A stretch of 10,181 bases of DNA from an uncultured Coprococcus sp. (GTDB taxonomy: Bacteria > Bacillota_A > Clostridia > Lachnospirales > Lachnospiraceae). The stretch spans positions 1 to 10,181 of the forward strand of contig CAAGAB010000325.1 in assembly GCA_900767685.1 (NCBI GenBank), written 5' to 3'. Under the pieces are notes generated by a model. It was not told where the DNA came from, did no database searches, and saw only the letters and a list, made by a program, of their open reading frames with translations. A program made the position numbers and the translations under genes. Of the stretch, positions 7,649 through 10,181 are shown in pieces. Within the stretch, counting starts at the first letter, position 1, and every line of letters begins with the position of its first letter.

Positions 7649-7664
7649 TTATTGCATTTCCTCC
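7649..7664 (-). other. Orphan ribosome binding site with a two-codon ORF
   Basis: GGAGG (7660-7664) is followed after AA by ATG CAA TAA (7657-7649) in the MATE-desulfurase spacer. The spacing of 2 nt is poor and no longer frame begins nearby. It may be a chance match, a decayed gene start, or a minimal upstream ORF. It lies upstream of the candidate desulfurase promoter, so it would only be present in read-through mRNA. Confidence 0.25.
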
Positions 7665-7682
7665 GTATATCATTCTCTTATT

Positions 7683-9170
7683 TTACTCTATCTGTCCTCT
7701 TTCCAAAGGTTTTACTATCTTTTTATACACTCTTAGAAGAAGAAATGTTGATATAATTACGCTGAAGATTTCTGCAATAGGGAACGCCGTCCACACACCA
7801 TTCACACTGTTCATTGCCTTTGAAAGGAAATACGCTACAGGAAGTATGACAAAGAGCTGTCTCGCCATGGACACTATCATACTGTATACCCCCTTTCCAA
7901 CGGCCTGGAACATTCCCGAACAGGTTACTGAAAATCCCGCAAATATAAACGCTGTGCTCATGATCCTGACAGCAGGGATTCCCATGGACAGCATATCATC
8001 TGTGGCATCAAATATCTTGAGTATCTGTCCAGGGAATGCCTGCATGATAACAAGACAAAACAACATGATAGAACAGCCCACCATAACTCCCAGCTTCATA
8101 GTTCTCTTCATTCTGTCCGGTCTTTGCGCACCATAGTTGTATGAAATTATAGGTATCATTCCGTTGTTTAATCCAAACACAGGCATAAACGCCATACTCT
8201 GAACCTTGAAGTAAGCTCCAAATACAGCAACCGCCAGCTTGGAGAATGAAAACAATATAAGATTCAGGAAATAATTCATCACAGAGCCTATTGCAACCAT
8301 GATAACCGACGGCACGCCAACGCCGAGTATCTTGCCAATTATCTCCCCATGTGGTCTGAATTTTCTCAGAGTGATATGGAGATCCGGATTCTTCTTGATA
8401 TTGAAGATCATAGCCAAAGTTCCAGCTATGCACTGACCACATACTGTCGCGATGGCCGCACCCTTAACGCCCATCCTAGGACATCCAAGGAGTCCAAATA
8501 TCATTATAGGATCAAGTATAAGATTGATGACCGCACCAAGTATCTGAGTTATCATACTGTACATTGTGCGACCTGTAGACTGCAAGAGTCTCTCAAAAGT
8601 CATCTGGAAAGCTATACCAAAAGCACAGCAGCAGCACACCTCCAGATATTCCGTTCCGTATTGGATAACCTGCGCATCATCTGTCTGGCTCACCATAAAT
8701 GTTCTTGCAAAAAATAGTCCTATTATCAAAAATATCACATATCCTATCGCTTCAAGAAATATTCCCTGTCTGGCAACCTCATTTGCCCTGTCAAACTTCT
8801 TCTCACCAAGGGCCTTGGATATAAACGCATTAAAGCCGACTCCCAGTCCTGAGAAAACACCTATCATCAGATTCTGTATCGGAAATGCTGTGGACACAGC
8901 CGTAAGGCCATCCATGCTGAACCTAGATACAAACACACTGTCTACAACATTATACATAGCCTGGAAAAGCATAGAAATAATCATAGGAAGCGACATAGAC
9001 ATAAGAAGCTTTCCCTCCGACATAACACCCATCTTATTCTCTCTGTTCTCGCCAGCGGATGGCTTTCCAGTAGCAGACATTGTTTTATTATCAGATATTA
9101 TTTTTTTATCAGATGTTTTCCTGCTATCAGTTGATTTTACGTTATCAATAACGCTATCTTTCTCTTTCAT
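7683..9170 (-). CDS. MATE-family multidrug/sodium efflux protein
   Basis: A multi-helix membrane exporter that expels cationic organic compounds in exchange for Na+ or H+; the substrate is not predictable here. From the chosen start it has 495 residues. The MATE core begins near residue 47 (KMGVMSEGKLLMSMSLPMIISML), and the hallmark YNVVDSVFV (73-81) follows. The body shows the expected run of about 12 hydrophobic helices, with the internal repeat beginning near 275 (IIGKILGVGVPSV). The start at 9170 has a GAGAGG site 5 nt upstream. The frame stays open to an ATG at 9263, but that has no good binding site. Two oddities: residues 1-46 form an extra hydrophilic, hexad-repeated tail, and four cysteines occur in a row at 179-182. 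No clear terminator separates it from the desulfurase gene 161 bp downstream. Confidence 0.93.
   Translation of the reverse strand: MKEKDSVIDNVKSTDSRKTSDKKIISDNKTMSATGKPSAGENRENKMGVMSEGKLLMSMSLPMIISMLFQAMYNVVDSVFVSRFSMDGLTAVSTAFPIQNLMIGVFSGLGVGFNAFISKALGEKKFDRANEVARQGIFLEAIGYVIFLIIGLFFARTFMVSQTDDAQVIQYGTEYLEVCCCCAFGIAFQMTFERLLQSTGRTMYSMITQILGAVINLILDPIMIFGLLGCPRMGVKGAAIATVCGQCIAGTLAMIFNIKKNPDLHITLRKFRPHGEIIGKILGVGVPSVIMVAIGSVMNYFLNLILFSFSKLAVAVFGAYFKVQSMAFMPVFGLNNGMIPIISYNYGAQRPDRMKRTMKLGVMVGCSIMLFCLVIMQAFPGQILKIFDATDDMLSMGIPAVRIMSTAFIFAGFSVTCSGMFQAVGKGVYSMIVSMARQLFVILPVAYFLSKAMNSVNGVWTAFPIAEIFSVIISTFLLLRVYKKIVKPLERGQIE
9063..9152 (-). repeat. 18-bp (six-residue) imperfect tandem repeat in the MATE N-terminus
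   Basis: Residues 7-36 of the MATE protein divide into five hexads: VIDNVK, STDSRK, TSDKKI, ISDNKT and MSATGK. The shared pattern is x-S/T-D-x-x-K/T. At DNA level hexads 3 and 4 share TCTGATAA and an A-rich end, so the repeat is seen in both DNA and protein. Growth by slippage of an 18-bp unit is a fair inference. The tail is charged, hydrophilic and probably disordered. Confidence 0.6.
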
Positions 9171-9270
9171 ATGTACCTCTCTTCTGCATGTTCTACTACT
9201 GTGCATACCATACTTACTGTACCTGCCATTTGTGTTTATCCTCATTTGCACTTGCTTTCGCATGTACTAT

Positions 9271-9315
9271 ACTTATCTTCACATGAGATTATTCACACGC
9301 ACTTATCTTCACATG
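9271..9315. repeat. 15-bp direct repeat spaced by exactly 30 bp
   Basis: ACTTATCTTCACATG occurs exactly at 9271-9285 and again at 9301-9315. The copies begin 30 bp apart, close to three helical turns, so two bound proteins would face the same side of the DNA. They lie 101-145 bp upstream of the MATE start, in its likely control region. A regulator-site role is inference; a simple local duplication is the alternative. Confidence 0.6.
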
Positions 9316-9384
9316 CATACTCTCTTTATCTACTATATTCAAACTAGTTAATACTACATTATTTTTGTATTATTTACAATACAC

Positions 9385-9480
9385 TTGTATTAGATTCCCA
9401 ATTTCTGATTGTATTGGAAGCTAATTTCTGACTTGTATTGGATTCCCAATTTCTGATTGTAACAGAATTGCAGATTTTTG
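9385..9480. repeat. 24-bp tandem repeat, three good copies and one degenerate
   Basis: Units run 9385-9408, 9409-9432, 9433-9456 and a decayed fourth at 9457-9480. On the plus strand each opens TTGTATT and the first three carry an AATTTCTGA tail. Units 1 and 3 differ at one base. Unit 3 holds a small inverted repeat (ATTGG, ATT, CCCAAT). A related 20-nt piece precedes unit 1 at 9365. On the minus strand one frame (9377-9484) is open across the array. It encodes the octad IRNWESNT for copies 1 and 3 and SQKLASNT for copy 2, but has no start codon. Confidence 0.8.
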
Positions 9481-9507
9481 TTTTTTATTTTTGTTTTTTA
9501 TTTTTTA
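9475..9507. repeat. T-rich 13-bp tandem repeat
   Basis: TTTTTGTTTTTTA occurs at 9475-9487 and 9488-9500, followed by a partial copy TTTTTTA (9501-9507). It abuts and overlaps the last, degenerate unit of the 24-bp repeat. It is low-complexity DNA, likely from slippage. No hairpin precedes it, so it is not a terminator. Confidence 0.65.
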
Positions 9508-9712
9508 GAGCACAAAATTGTACCCAAATCCAAAATATAATGCAAAAAAATACAAACTTACAGGATATTGTCACATTTTTTATGAAACTGATTAAAAAGA
9601 GATAATTTTGTGGCAAAATGCGCCTAAAACTAACCAAAATACAAAAACAAGCCATTATTGTTAGCTATATAATCTACTCTCCAAAAAATTCCATAACAAA
9701 ATCATCCACGTC

Positions 9713-9755
9713 AAAAAGTCCCCCTCTTGAACATCAAATCCAAGAGGGGGACTTT
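9713..9755 (-). terminator. Strong Rho-independent terminator of the etfA operon
   Basis: A perfect 15-bp stem pairs 9741-9755 with 9715-9729 around an 11-nt loop (9730-9740), with a core of five G-C pairs. In the minus direction the U tract comes from the A run at 9713-9717, the last part of it inside the stem foot. It lies about 140 bp after the etfA stop. On the plus strand the hairpin is followed by TTATAATTT, a weaker signal, but there is no plus-strand gene here to end. Confidence 0.9.
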
Positions 9756-9760
9756 ATAAT

Positions 9761-9850
9761 TTACGCGAGCAACGAGCCAAAGTCCGTGCTTGCACGAGAC
9801 CTTGGCGACTGCCGCGATAACTTGAGAAACTCGCGAAGCGTTTTTCTCAT
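9761..9850 (-). other. GC-rich structured element with a 29-codon ORF, between etfA and its terminator
   Basis: By hand count 9764-9840 is about 60% G+C, set in much more AT-rich DNA. CGCGAG (9764-9769) and CTCGCG (9830-9835) can close a long stem. Inside, CCAA, GTC and CGTG (9777-9789) can pair with CACG, GAC and TTGG (9793-9805) with small bulges. The minus strand also has an ATG (9850) to TAA (9761) ORF of 29 codons, beginning MRKTLREFLKLSRQ and ending TDFGSLLA, with net positive charge. It has no recognisable ribosome binding site, so translation is doubtful. It could be an intergenic repeat, a structured 3' RNA or a small protein gene. I cannot decide from one copy. Confidence 0.45.
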
Positions 9851-9854
9851 AGTT

Positions 9855-9872
9855 GATAATTTTAAAATTATC
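9855..9872. repeat. Perfect 18-bp palindrome after etfA
   Basis: The 18 bases from 9855 (GATAATTTT) to 9872 (AAAATTATC) equal their own reverse complement. It lies 22 bp beyond the etfA stop and 5 bp from the ATG of the 29-codon ORF. As RNA it would make only a weak stem. As DNA it could be a protein site, but the A/T composition raises the odds of chance. Confidence 0.5.
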
Positions 9873-9894
9873 TATATAGCAAACAGCCTGTTAA

Positions 9895-10181
9895 TTACTT
9901 GTTAGCAAGCTCTGCCTTGATAGCCTCTGTAAGAGCTGGAACGATCTTGTTGAGATCTCCAACTACACCATAGTCAGCTACATCAAAGATAGGAGCATCC
10001 TCATCCTTGTTGATAGCAACGATGATGTCTGACTCTTCCATACCAGCTACGTGCTGGATAGCACCTGAAATACCGATTGCGAAGTATACCTGTGGACGTA
10101 CGGTCTTACCAGTCTGACCAACCTGAAGCTCCTTTGGCTTCCAGCCTGAATCTACAACTGCACGTGAGCATGATACCTGTC
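9895..10181 (-). CDS. etfA: Electron transfer flavoprotein alpha subunit, C-terminal 95 residues (runs off the right edge)
   Basis: The alpha subunit of the FAD-containing heterodimer that passes electrons to or from acyl-CoA dehydrogenases. In butyrate producers it works with Bcd in the crotonyl-CoA reduction step. The visible part is the FAD-binding C-terminal domain, with [20 protein letters not shown] followed by [20 protein letters not shown], the family signature, then [14 protein letters not shown]. The protein ends ELANK. About two-thirds of the usual 320-400 residues lie to the right of the window. The strong terminator downstream suggests that etfA is the last gene of its operon. 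The usual butyrate order thl-crt-hbd-bcd-etfB-etfA would fit, but those genes are outside the window. Codon use looks strongly restricted, implying high expression. Confidence 0.96.
   Translation of the reverse strand, partial: QVSCSRAVVDSGWKPKELQVGQTGKTVRPQVYFAIGISGAIQHVAGMEESDIIVAINKDEDAPIFDVADYGVVGDLNKIVPALTEAIKAELANK

Larger units (their letters stand above)
9171..9714. other. Gene-free AT-rich region upstream of the MATE gene
   Basis: No coding frame is supported in these 544 bp. It contains a 15-bp direct repeat, a 24-bp tandem repeat and a T-rich 13-bp repeat, each listed separately. The MATE promoter should be here. Weak candidates on the minus strand are TTGTAA (9374-9379) with TAGTAT (9351-9356) at 17 bp, and GTGACA (9569-9574) with TATTTT (9547-9552) at 16 bp. 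Neither is convincing. The stretch 9508-9714 shows no other structure I can support. Confidence 0.6.

Noticed and set aside
9171..9263. Upstream start for the MATE protein at 9263
   Set aside because: No ribosome binding site precedes it, while the ATG at 9170 has a GAGAGG at normal spacing.
8566..9351. 261-codon plus-strand open frame opposite the MATE gene
   Set aside because: It is antisense to conserved MATE sequence. Its hydrophobic look comes from the complementary strand of membrane-helix codons.
9385..9480. CRISPR array
   Set aside because: The 24-bp units abut without unique spacers, and no cas genes are present.
9475..9507. Terminator based on the long T run
   Set aside because: No stable hairpin precedes the T tract in either direction.
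9618..9905. 95-codon plus-strand frame across the etfA terminator
   Set aside because: It runs through both arms of the terminator and the GC-rich element, has no ribosome binding site and resembles no protein.

Overview
The window looks like chromosomal DNA of an AT-rich, low-GC Gram-positive anaerobe, most likely a Lachnospiraceae-type Clostridium (the Roseburia, Coprococcus and Eubacterium rectale neighbourhood). The evidence is the protein style, strong AGGAGG-type ribosome binding sites, an electron-transfer flavoprotein gene (etfA) of the kind found in butyrate operons, and U-tract terminators. The species is inferred, not shown. I see no phage, transposase, CRISPR array, tRNA or rRNA. 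Most of the window is ordinary core metabolism.

Layout. Almost everything is on the minus strand, so read right to left. At 10181-9895 is the C-terminal end of etfA, ending in a 3' region with an unusual GC-rich element (9761-9850) and a strong terminator (9713-9755). A gene-free, very AT-rich stretch of about 540 bp follows, containing a 24-bp tandem repeat and a 30-bp-spaced direct repeat. Next come a MATE-family efflux protein (9170-7683), a class I cysteine desulfurase (7521-6340), the tRNA 2-thiouridylase mnmA (6247-5156) and an unrecognised two-helix membrane protein (5112-4447). The only plus-strand gene is a PHP-family phosphatase of the histidinol-phosphatase type (3469-4290). It converges on the membrane-protein gene at a bidirectional terminator (4343-4393). 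The left third is a glycolytic cluster on the minus strand: gap (3134-2097), a terminator, pgk (1882-668) and tpiA (564 to beyond base 1).

How the genes work together. gap, pgk and tpiA catalyse consecutive triose-phosphate steps. A near-consensus promoter (TTGAAA, 17 bp, TATGAT) drives gap, and a terminator after gap probably gives gap more transcript than pgk-tpiA. The desulfurase most likely supplies sulfur to MnmA for 2-thiouridine in tRNA wobble positions, because the two are adjacent and no nifU/iscU scaffold gene lies between them. gap, pgk, tpiA and etfA appear to share a narrow codon set typical of highly expressed genes, while the other genes look more relaxed.

I found no clear new defence or mobile system. 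The observations most worth following are the GC-rich element with a 29-codon ORF after etfA, the 24-bp repeat whose octads are read in two frames, the hexad-repeat N-terminal extension of the MATE protein, the palindrome inside the desulfurase promoter, and the unknown membrane protein behind mnmA.
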